5,819 bases of DNA from the NCBI GenBank assembly GCA_947625445.1, contig CANQOM010000105.1, forward strand, positions 1 through 5,819, in the 5' to 3' direction. The notes under the pieces were generated by a model. The model ran no database searches. It worked only from the letters and a program-made list of their open reading frames with translations, and was not told the origin of the DNA. Of this stretch, positions 1 through 4,835 are shown piece by piece. This DNA is from Candidatus Gastranaerophilales bacterium (GTDB lineage: Bacteria; Cyanobacteriota; Vampirovibrionia; Gastranaerophilales; Gastranaerophilaceae). How positions within the stretch are numbered: position 1 is the first letter of the stretch; the number at the start of each line of letters is the position of its first letter. Position numbers and translations under genes: made by a program.

Positions 1-33
1 CTTTGGTTTCATGATTTTGTCTAAAGTGTTCAT
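1..33 (-). CDS. 5' end of a gene leaving the window (11 codons), possibly a CoA-binding/acyl-CoA synthetase family protein
   Basis: Downstream of the minus-strand radical SAM gene an ATG at 33-31 opens a frame reading MNTLDKIMKPK to the window edge. A good Shine-Dalgarno, AAAGGA at 47-42, lies 8 nt before it, and only 20 bp separate it from the previous stop, so the two genes are probably co-transcribed. The residues LDKIMKPK resemble the start of ADP-forming acetyl-CoA synthetase or CoA-binding proteins, which often begin with a LDKxFxPKS segment before the Rossmann glycines. That match rests on a few residues and is a guess; it does not look like the start of TatD. The presence of a gene start is much better supported than its identity. 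Confidence 0.5.
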   Translation of the reverse strand, partial: MNTLDKIMKPK

Positions 34-41
34 TTATTTTG

Positions 42-47
42 TCCTTT
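42..47 (-). promoter_or_regulatory. Ribosome binding site of the partial gene at the left edge
   Basis: AAAGGA on the minus strand sits 8 nt upstream of the ATG at 33-31, directly after the tandem TAA TAA stops of the radical SAM gene. It is the main evidence that the 11-codon frame at the window edge is a true gene start. Confidence 0.5.
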
Positions 48-53
48 CCTTTA

Positions 54-677
54 TTAGTAACCGTTTTCAATCCATTCACGCACTCTGAATTTAGCGCCTA
101 AATTATTTGCGATTTTTTCGCAGTTTTTTAAATTCAGATGTCTGCCTTTATAGCCTTCCACTACAGTTGCAGTAACTTTAATATCTGCATCTGCGCAGGC
201 TTTTATAAATTTTTTTGTTTCCTCATATGCTTCATCAAAATTAGGTTTAGATAATTCATCATATTCTTTTTTATTTTCACCGTTTAAACTTACTGAAAAT
301 TCATCTATTAAACCTTTTAGCTCCGGAACTACATTTCTTTTATAAACATAATTAGCGTGACCGTTTGTGTTTACCCGTAATTTAATATTAGGATACTTTT
401 CTTTTATATATTTTGCGACTTCTTTTAAAACATCAAGTTTAAGCATTGGTTCACCATAGCCACAGAATACAATTTCACTTGAAAGTTTATCTTTCATTGA
501 TTCTAATTGTTTAATAACATCATCGGCTTTAACATTTTCGGTATTTAAAAACAGATTAGCTCCTACAACATCATCTTTAATAGAGCGAATACAAAATATG
601 CAGTCATTTGTGCAACTGTTTGTCAAATTGATATAAATTTTACCGTCCAGTATATATACTAAATTGTAATCTGTCAT
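54..677 (-). CDS. TatD-family-associated radical SAM protein
   Basis: A 207-residue small radical SAM protein. The cluster-binding CxxxCxxC is Cys22, Cys26 and Cys29 (SCTNDCIFC), followed by IR and then a GANLFLNTE segment, which matches the layout of the TatD-linked radical SAM family (TIGR04038 type). GYGEP at residues 73-77 is the S-adenosylmethionine amino-group motif, and RVNTNG at 101-106 and SVSLNG at 128-133 fit later strands of a partial barrel. The length is normal for the family, so it appears complete. The ATG at 677 has a GAAGGTG Shine-Dalgarno 7 nt upstream, and the gene ends in tandem TAA TAA. Family members often neighbour or fuse to the TatD nuclease; no tatD is visible here, and the next gene starts differently. 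Its substrate is unknown. It should use SAM and a [4Fe-4S] cluster in the cytoplasm under low oxygen. Confidence 0.85.
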   Translation of the reverse strand: MTDYNLVYILDGKIYINLTNSCTNDCIFCIRSIKDDVVGANLFLNTENVKADDVIKQLESMKDKLSSEIVFCGYGEPMLKLDVLKEVAKYIKEKYPNIKLRVNTNGHANYVYKRNVVPELKGLIDEFSVSLNGENKKEYDELSKPNFDEAYEETKKFIKACADADIKVTATVVEGYKGRHLNLKNCEKIANNLGAKFRVREWIENGY

Positions 678-684
678 TGATGCA

Positions 685-691
685 CACCTTC
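685..691 (-). promoter_or_regulatory. Ribosome binding site of the TatD-linked radical SAM gene
   Basis: GAAGGTG on the minus strand is 7 nt before the ATG at 677. It supports that ATG as the start; the conserved CxxxCxxC then falls at residues 22-29, the usual place in this family. Confidence 0.6.
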
Positions 692-711
692 AGTTAAATT
701 TTGACACAAAG

Positions 712-731
712 AATACTTGATAACAAGTATT
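712..731. repeat. Perfect 8-bp inverted repeat (operator or hairpin)
   Basis: AATACTTG (712-719), loop ATAA (720-723), CAAGTATT (724-731). The arms are perfectly complementary, and A/T pairs plus one G-T wobble could extend the stem through 708-711 and 732-735. On the plus strand it runs into a T stretch, like an intrinsic terminator, but no plus-strand gene upstream in the window needs one. On the minus strand it lies 35-54 nt before the radical SAM start codon, where a dimeric repressor or a leader hairpin would fit. The dyad is seen directly; the function is inferred. Confidence 0.5.
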
Positions 732-844
732 TTTTTATTAAAAAAAATTGTAAATTTTATTAATTATTTTTTTACTTTCAGTAAATTTTTTAAAATAAAT
801 TTTTTTATATAGAAGTAAAGGTAGGTAATATTAAATAATTTTTT

Positions 845-849
845 GGAGG
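845..849 (+). promoter_or_regulatory. Strong Shine-Dalgarno of the 92-residue protein gene
   Basis: GGAGG ends 4 nt before the ATG at 854. It is the best core Shine-Dalgarno in the window and the main support that this short frame is translated, although the spacing is at the short end of the usual range. Confidence 0.65.
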
Positions 850-853
850 TTTT

Positions 854-1132
854 ATGATTTCAAGTGCGTCTTTGTATGGTCCAATGGTATCTGATAAATC
901 AGGATTTGCAGGAAAATATAATCAGGAAGATAACAGACCTATTTTCCGTATGCCTGTTGGTTGTGATTTGCCGGAAGATGGTGGTATAACAGGAAATATT
1001 GGTAAACATGATAAACCAGTACCGGGGGCAATGGAAGAAAGACCTGTAATGATAGACCCTAAAACAGGTGAAAAAGTCTATGTAGACGAATATTTAAAAG
1101 AACATAGACCGAATGTTTGTTATTTAGCTTAA
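854..1132 (+). CDS. Hypothetical protein, 92 residues
   Basis: I do not recognise this protein. It is hydrophilic and rich in Gly, Pro, Asp and Glu, with no signal peptide or membrane segment, so it is probably cytoplasmic. It contains two cysteines (Cys37, Cys89), a FRMPVGCDLPEDGG stretch at residues 31-44 and an IDPKTGEKVYVDEYL stretch at 67-81 that reads like a short beta hairpin followed by a helix. The GGAGG Shine-Dalgarno 4 nt before the ATG, and a terminator-like hairpin starting 12 nt after the stop, make it look like a monocistronic real gene rather than a chance frame. Base use looks coding: codons such as GGT, GAA and AAA dominate, and local GC is above the intergenic flanks. It has no operon partner; the divergent radical SAM gene is its only close upstream neighbour. 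Confidence 0.7.
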   Translation: MISSASLYGPMVSDKSGFAGKYNQEDNRPIFRMPVGCDLPEDGGITGNIGKHDKPVPGAMEERPVMIDPKTGEKVYVDEYLKEHRPNVCYLA

Positions 1133-1142
1133 TATTTAATCA

Positions 1143-1310
1143 AGTGTCGCACTCTACCACCGACTCCTCGTCGCTATATGAGTGCTCACTTTTTTAAAAC
1201 TCCACTCGTAAAATATACTCAGCTGACGTAAACAAGCTCAATCATACTCAATTCGTTGCTATGTTTCGCTTTGTAACACCTTCGGCTTATCGTAAAAATT
1301 TACTCGGATA
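1143..1310. repeat. Possible dispersed intergenic repeat or structured non-coding element
   Basis: This stretch is clearly richer in C and G than the flanking intergenic DNA, yet every frame I checked on either strand is broken by stops. It contains a hairpin with a T-run (1144-1195), a near-direct repeat TCGTAAAATATACTCAG (1206-1222) against TCGTAAAAATTTACTCGG (1290-1307), CTCAAT twice 10 nt apart (1237-1242 and 1247-1252), and a CAGCTG palindrome (1220-1225). C-rich plus-strand words (ACTC, CTCG, TTCGGCTT) recur throughout. The composition shift and internal repeats suggest a repeated intergenic element; a small RNA or a decayed gene are alternatives. Copy number cannot be seen from one window. 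Confidence 0.35.
1144..1195 (+). terminator. Candidate intrinsic terminator after the 92-residue protein gene
   Basis: GTG-TC-GCACTC (1144-1154) can pair with GAGTGC-T-CAC (1180-1189) as 6 bp plus 3 bp around a small internal loop. Inside, CGAC (1161-1164) pairs with GTCG (1170-1173). Six T residues follow at 1190-1195. Position (12 nt after the stop at 1132) and T-run fit an intrinsic terminator, but the long loop and internal mismatch make it imperfect; it may instead be the edge of a repeat element. Confidence 0.45.
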
Positions 1311-1326
1311 ATTAAAATAAATATTA

Positions 1327-1358
1327 AAAAAACAGGTTAATTTATTAACCTGTTTTTT
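1327..1358 (+). terminator. Rho-independent terminator, potentially bidirectional
   Basis: A perfect stem pairs 1327-1340 with 1345-1358 around the loop TTTA (1341-1344). The core is ACAGGTTAA with TTAACCTGT, flanked by A residues on the left and six T residues on the right (1353-1358), so it can work on either strand. It lies 45 bp before the PadR gene and isolates that transcription unit from whatever is upstream. This is the clearest terminator in the window. Confidence 0.85.
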
Positions 1359-1384
1359 ATGTTAATACTTAGCCTAAAAAATTG

Positions 1385-1410
1385 ATTTATGATATAAATT
1401 ATTTATGATA
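1385..1410 (+). promoter_or_regulatory. Putative -10 region and 10-bp direct repeat over the PadR start codon
   Basis: TATGAT (1388-1393) and TATAAA (1393-1398) overlap and each resembles a -10 box; transcription from either would begin at about 1400-1405, giving a leaderless or nearly leaderless mRNA, which agrees with the absence of a Shine-Dalgarno. No good -35 is visible. ATTTATGATA occurs twice exactly, at 1385-1394 and 1401-1410, the second copy containing the start codon, and ATAAAT-T-ATTTAT (1394-1406) is a palindrome. These may be an autoregulatory PadR site, but the DNA is so AT-rich that chance is possible. Confidence 0.3.
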
Positions 1411-1914
1411 GAAATTTTAATTTTATACATTATTCATAAACGTGAAAAAACAATATATTCAATAAGAAAAGAAATATCTGAATTATTCGGATATTTTACA
1501 AAGCCGAGTATAGGAACTATTTATCCTGCCCTAAAACGTCTTTTATCTCAAAAAGCAGTATCCTTGGTTGAAAGAATGTCAGATGGAGGTAAAAAATCTT
1601 CTTATTACGGTATTACAAAAAAAGGATTGGATTTATTCAGAGAATATTATTTTTCTACTTTGAGAGATAATCCGTCTCTATTTTATACAAGAGTTCAAGC
1701 AAGATTGGCAACGATGGGGCTTTTAAATATTGAAGAGAGAAAACGTTATATTTCTGAACTCAATAAAGAAATTGACGGTTATCAATATGAAATTGAAAAT
1801 TTATTGAAAAATGAATATATTAATGCCGATTATTTTCAAACTCAATCTTTTATCAGAACAGTTGCTGAATATAAAGCTTTAAAAGAATATTTAAAGAAAT
1901 TAAAGGTAGATTAG
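1405..1914 (+). CDS. PadR-family winged-helix transcriptional regulator
   Basis: A 169-residue DNA-binding regulator. Residues 1-80 form the PadR winged helix: the opening helix ILILYIIHKREKTIYSIRKEI, the recognition region TKPSIGTIYPALKRLLSQ (residues 32-49), and a wing with GGKKSSYYGITKKG (61-74). Residues 90-169 are a charged, largely helical C-terminal part like the PadR C-terminal dimerisation domain. The length is normal. ATG 1405 is the first possible start: an in-frame TGA at 1390-1392 closes the frame upstream and no other start codon intervenes. No Shine-Dalgarno is seen. PadR proteins are usually repressors controlling a neighbouring gene or themselves. Only 4 bp separate this gene from the DUF512 radical SAM gene, so one transcript is likely; that PadR controls it is inference, and the ligand is unknown. 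Confidence 0.88.
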   Translation: MIEILILYIIHKREKTIYSIRKEISELFGYFTKPSIGTIYPALKRLLSQKAVSLVERMSDGGKKSSYYGITKKGLDLFREYYFSTLRDNPSLFYTRVQARLATMGLLNIEERKRYISELNKEIDGYQYEIENLLKNEYINADYFQTQSFIRTVAEYKALKEYLKKLKVD

Positions 1915-1918
1915 AATT

Positions 1919-3205
1919 ATGTCTGCTATTATTTCTTCAATAGAAAAAAATTCTATTGCAGAAGAACTTGATATTAAAGTTGGTTCTGAATTATTGACTA
2001 TTAATGGTAAAAAAATGTGCGATTATATTGAGTATCAATATATGACTATGGCTGAAACTCTTGAATTGGAAATAAAAACTCCTGAAGGAGAAGTTGAATG
2101 CTACGAAATTGAAAAGGATTTTGATGAAGATTTGGGATTCGTGTTTGAATCCGCAATATTTGACAGAATTAAACACTGTGCAAATAATTGTATATTTTGT
2201 TTTGTTGACCAACAACCCGAAGGTTTAAGACCTTCTTTATATATCAAAGATGATGATTACAGATTATCATATTTACAGGGAACATACGTTACACTTACCA
2301 ATTTAACCAAAAAAGATAAAGAAAGAATTGCCACTCAACACTTGGGGCCACTTTATGTTTCAGTTCATACGACTAATCCCGAATTAAGAGCAAAAATGCT
2401 CAGAAATAAAAATGCCGCAAATCTATTAAAAGAACTTGATTTTCTTAAACAAAACGATATTCCTATCAATACTCAAATAGTTTTATGTCCTTCGTATAAT
2501 GACGGAGAAGAATTAAAAAGAACTCTACAAGATTTATGGGAATATAAAACTATTTTAAATTCAATAGCAATAGTACCTGTAGGTATAACGAAATACAGAA
2601 AAGAAAAACTTCAGCAGGTTACAAAAAAAATTGCAATGGATACTATTGAGATTGTTGAACAATTTAACAAAAAGATTAAAAAGAATATTGCAAGTGTATC
2701 GGATGAATTTTTTCTTATAGCCGGGCTTGATATTCCGGAAAAAAAATACTACAACGGATTTAATCAATTGGAAGACGGAGTAGGTTCTTTAAGATGCCTT
2801 ATTGATGATTTTAATAAGAGAATAATAAAAGCACCTAAAAGTGTAAAAGAAAAAAAAGAATTTACATTAGCATGTTCGGTCAGTGCATCGGGTGCTTTTT
2901 ATAATTTTGCGGAAAAATTAAATAAAATAAAAAATGTTTATATAGATGTTCATCCGATTAAAAGTGAGTTTTGGGGTAAGGATGTTAATGTTGCAGGCTT
3001 AATTACCGCTAATGATTTAATTAATCAACTAAAAGGTAAGTGTTATAAAAATGTAATAATTCCTTCAATAATGATAAGACCTTACACAACCGAATTTTTA
3101 GACGGATTAACCGTTAAAGATGTTGAAAATGCTCTTAATATTAAACTTTGTATTACTAAAGATATTTATAGTACTAAAGAACTTTTTAGTCTGATTTTTG
3201 ATTAA
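1919..3205 (+). CDS. PDZ-radical SAM-DUF512 protein (putative FeS oxidoreductase)
   Basis: A 428-residue protein with the three-part layout of the DUF512 family (COG1625; the cyanobacterial form is TIGR03279). Residues 3-65 are a PDZ-like domain (IISSIEKNSIAEELDIKVGS, then ING at 28-30). The radical SAM core follows: cluster ligands Cys87, Cys91 and Cys94 (HCANNCIFCFVDQQPEGLR), then the family signature KDDDYRLSYLQGTYVTLTN (residues 110-128) and LYVSVHTT (145-152). The C-terminal half, from about residue 225, is DUF512, with SDEFF at 261-265, YYNGFNQLEDGVGSLR at 277-292 and a Ser/Gly-rich CSVSASGAF at 319-327. Length and motifs are complete. It probably binds a SAM-dependent [4Fe-4S] cluster in the cytoplasm; the reaction is not established for the family. 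The start lies 4 nt after the PadR stop, with a weak AAAGG 12 nt upstream, so coupling to PadR translation is likely. Confidence 0.92.
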   Translation: MSAIISSIEKNSIAEELDIKVGSELLTINGKKMCDYIEYQYMTMAETLELEIKTPEGEVECYEIEKDFDEDLGFVFESAIFDRIKHCANNCIFCFVDQQPEGLRPSLYIKDDDYRLSYLQGTYVTLTNLTKKDKERIATQHLGPLYVSVHTTNPELRAKMLRNKNAANLLKELDFLKQNDIPINTQIVLCPSYNDGEELKRTLQDLWEYKTILNSIAIVPVGITKYRKEKLQQVTKKIAMDTIEIVEQFNKKIKKNIASVSDEFFLIAGLDIPEKKYYNGFNQLEDGVGSLRCLIDDFNKRIIKAPKSVKEKKEFTLACSVSASGAFYNFAEKLNKIKNVYIDVHPIKSEFWGKDVNVAGLITANDLINQLKGKCYKNVIIPSIMIRPYTTEFLDGLTVKDVENALNIKLCITKDIYSTKELFSLIFD

Positions 3206-3316
3206 TTGTCTGAGAAAGTTTTTGTTACAAAAAAATAACATTTAAATAGATTTTATAGTAAAAAATATATTTCTAAGTTTTAATACAAGTATGGTTATTA
3301 AGAGAGAAAGTTAGGT
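3206..3316 (+). other. Short AT-rich gap before the 200-residue protein gene
   Basis: These 111 bp probably hold the promoter of the next gene. TATAGT (3254-3259) resembles a -10 box but has no matching -35. TGTTA (3223-3227) and TAACA (3236-3240) form only a weak 5-bp stem, so no convincing terminator for the DUF512 gene is seen and read-through is possible. GAGAGAAAG (3302-3310) is a poor ribosome binding site. Confidence 0.35.
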
Positions 3317-3919
3317 ATGAAAATTAATTCTGTAAATAGTTTGAAACTATCGTTTGGCAGTGTTATCAGAGTAGATTCAATTACAAATTCAGAGCATGGA
3401 TATTCTAACAAAGTAGATAAATATACATACGAAGTATCAAAAGTTTTAAACGGAAAAAAATCAAATATATATAGTAAAAAAGAGTCGAAAGGTATTAGAA
3501 ATTTTTTTAAAGACTTAATAAATGATTATAATGGCAAGAATGGTGTTTTTATGACTCGCTCTTTGGGTGATGTTTATTTATGCACGGGAGCTGATGCTAA
3601 AGAAATTAAGTCTTTTTATAAAAAGGAAAAAGAAAAAATCAGAGATATAAATAATGATAGAAAGAAATCGAAACTTAATGTAACAAATGATATATTTAAT
3701 ATAAAACTTGAATACAATAAACTTTTAAAAGAAAGACATTATTTGAACGGAAGTCAATATGCTTTTTTTAATTCTACAAAAGTAAATTATAAAAATTTAT
3801 CAAATGAACAAATATTAGGCGACGAAAAAATATCAGGGAAAATAGACAATTTTAGTTTCTATAACCAAGAAAGACTAAAAGATACCAGACAAATTCAAAA
3901 TTTCAACTTTAAACTTTAA
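3317..3919 (+). CDS. Hypothetical lysine-rich protein, 200 residues, with MKINSVNS...SFG N-terminus
   Basis: I cannot assign a function. The protein is hydrophilic and very rich in Lys and Asn, with no signal peptide or membrane segment. Residues 1-14 (MKINSVNSLKLSFG) resemble a short N-terminal tag that I associate from memory with many otherwise unrelated hypothetical proteins in Gastranaerophilales; this needs a database check. After it, residues 76-99 (GVFMTRSLGDVYLCTGADAKEIKS) look like the most structured part, alternating strands and a helix. Residues 92-142 are strongly charged and probably helical (many Lys, Glu and Asp), and the last 60 residues look loosely structured. The ribosome binding site is weak. 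The stop codon (3917-3919) overlaps the stop of the convergent exbD gene. Base composition is more AT-rich than the neighbouring exb genes. Confidence 0.65.
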   Translation: MKINSVNSLKLSFGSVIRVDSITNSEHGYSNKVDKYTYEVSKVLNGKKSNIYSKKESKGIRNFFKDLINDYNGKNGVFMTRSLGDVYLCTGADAKEIKSFYKKEKEKIRDINNDRKKSKLNVTNDIFNIKLEYNKLLKERHYLNGSQYAFFNSTKVNYKNLSNEQILGDEKISGKIDNFSFYNQERLKDTRQIQNFNFKL

Positions 3920-4305
3920 TATTCTGTAATAGAAATATTGGTAACGCCGTTATTACGAGCTTCATCCATTAATTTAACAACCGCACCGTGAGTTGCATTT
4001 TCTTCTGTCATTATTAATAATCCGTCAGGATTTTCTTTTGATTCGTCAGCAATGATTTTTCCCATTTTTTCGGGTAATAATTCATTATCATTTAACATAT
4101 ATTTATTATCATTTGTAACTATAACTTTGACTAATTTAGAATCTTTTATTTCATCTTGAACTTCAATCATATTAGGCACTGCTAAATTTAAACCCTGTTG
4201 GTCTAATAATGGAGCGATAACCATCATTATAATTAACAGAACTAAAAATATATCTGTCAAAGGGGTTATATTTATTTCATTGAATGTTTTTCTTTGTCCT
4301 GGCAT
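3916..4305 (-). CDS. exbD: ExbD/TolR biopolymer transport protein, second copy
   Basis: A 129-residue ExbD/TolR protein, normal in length. After a short cytoplasmic N-terminus (residues 1-9) comes INITPLTDIFLVLLIIMMV (11-29), the single membrane helix, with Asp18 in the position of the proton-carrying aspartate. Residues 33-129 form the periplasmic domain, ending NGVTNISITEY, with the ATHGAVVKLMDEARNNG helix at 104-120. With ExbB it should form the proton-driven motor that energises TonB. It is the last gene of the operon, 12 bp after the first exbD; the upstream TAA merges with the Shine-Dalgarno (TAAGGAAA), giving 9 nt from AGGA to the ATG. Its membrane block is identical to that of the preceding copy, but the rest is divergent. 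The stop codon overlaps that of the convergent 200-residue gene, leaving no room for a terminator between them. Confidence 0.9.
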   Translation of the reverse strand: MPGQRKTFNEINITPLTDIFLVLLIIMMVIAPLLDQQGLNLAVPNMIEVQDEIKDSKLVKVIVTNDNKYMLNDNELLPEKMGKIIADESKENPDGLLIMTEENATHGAVVKLMDEARNNGVTNISITEY

Positions 4306-4317
4306 AATATGATTTCC

Positions 4318-4824
4318 TTATTCGTCCCAATTATAATCATTATTTATATTAGTAGATTTTTTATTTTCTTTTATTGTTTTTTGTACTGAATTTTCTTGTA
4401 AAGTTTTTTGTTCTTTTTTAGTCAAAGGTTCACCTGCTATTACTAGTTTTGAATATTCAGCTTCCTGTGCGGCTTTCATTATTTTTTGTATTTCACTGCT
4501 TTTAGTATCAGTATCCGCTTTCACAACAACTTCAGGTTTTTCAAGTTTGGGTTTTAATTCTGTTAATTCTTGTACAAGGTTATCGGATGAAATCGGTCTT
4601 CCGTTTATAAAATATTCTGCATTTTTTGTTACTGATATTTCGGCATTCTTTTGTTCTATTGAGATTCCGCTATTTATTTCAGGGATATTTATATCCTTAT
4701 CTACCGATTGAAAAGAGGGAGCTATTACCATCATTATAATTAGCAATACCAAAAATATATCGGTTAAAGGTGTTATATTAATTTCTGTAAATAAACCTTT
4801 TTTGTCAGAATTTGAAAATGCCAT
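4318..4824 (-). CDS. exbD: ExbD/TolR biopolymer transport protein, first copy, with C-terminal extension
   Basis: A 168-residue ExbD/TolR family protein. Residues 1-13 are cytoplasmic; INITPLTDIFLVLLIIMMV (15-33) is the membrane helix, with Asp22 the expected proton-carrying residue. Residues 40-133 look like a standard periplasmic ExbD domain: a strand with SVTKNAEYFINGRPI (64-78), VVVKADTDTKSSEIQKIM (99-116), and an end at EYSKLVIAGEPL. Residues 134-168 are an unusual hydrophilic tail (Lys, Gln, Asn, ending NDYNWDE) that the following copy lacks; ExbD proteins are commonly about 130-145 residues. The gene starts 11 bp after exbB, whose stop TAA runs into the Shine-Dalgarno (TAAGGAAA, 9 nt from the ATG), so translation is probably coupled. 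Two different ExbD subunits downstream of one ExbB could form a mixed motor. The assignment to ExbD rather than TolR rests on the adjacent tonB-like gene. Confidence 0.9.
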   Translation of the reverse strand: MAFSNSDKKGLFTEINITPLTDIFLVLLIIMMVIAPSFQSVDKDINIPEINSGISIEQKNAEISVTKNAEYFINGRPISSDNLVQELTELKPKLEKPEVVVKADTDTKSSEIQKIMKAAQEAEYSKLVIAGEPLTKKEQKTLQENSVQKTIKENKKSTNINNDYNWDE

Positions 4825-4835
4825 TATTTATTTCC

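Larger units (their letters stand above)
678..853. other. AT-rich divergent intergenic region
   Basis: This 176-bp gap separates two divergently read genes and must hold the start signals of both, but it is so AT-rich that many hexamers resemble -10 boxes. The visible landmarks are a consensus -35 hexamer TTGACA at 701-706 (plus strand) without a convincing -10 at normal spacing, a perfect inverted repeat at 712-731, a smaller one (TTTACT, TTC, AGTAAA) at 771-785, and GGAGG at 845-849. For the minus-strand gene, TTGTTA inside the inverted repeat followed 17 nt later by CAAAAT is a possible but weak promoter. No coding frame was recognised. Confidence 0.5.

Noticed and set aside
701..729. A plus-strand promoter from TTGACA at 701
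   Set aside because: The hexamer is perfect, but 17 nt later the sequence is CAAGTA and nearby spacings are no better, so no credible -10 exists. It is kept only as a landmark.
771..791. Second terminator at TTTACT-TTC-AGTAAA with T-run
   Set aside because: The stem is only 6 bp of mostly A/T pairs with a 3-nt loop, too weak to call in such AT-rich DNA.
1143..1310. tRNA gene, CRISPR array or riboswitch in the GC-richer spacer
   Set aside because: No cloverleaf or T-loop (GGTTCGAAT-type) sequence, no regularly spaced repeats, and no riboswitch core that I recognise.
1991..2215. Minus-strand open frame of 74 codons
   Set aside because: It lies wholly inside the strongly conserved PDZ and radical SAM start of the DUF512 gene on the other strand. 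Its Phe/Ile/Asn-rich product is what AT-rich antisense DNA gives by chance.
2561..2767. Minus-strand open frame of 68 codons
   Set aside because: It is antisense to the DUF512 domain, has no recognisable motif, and its Phe/Lys/Asn-rich product looks like chance translation.
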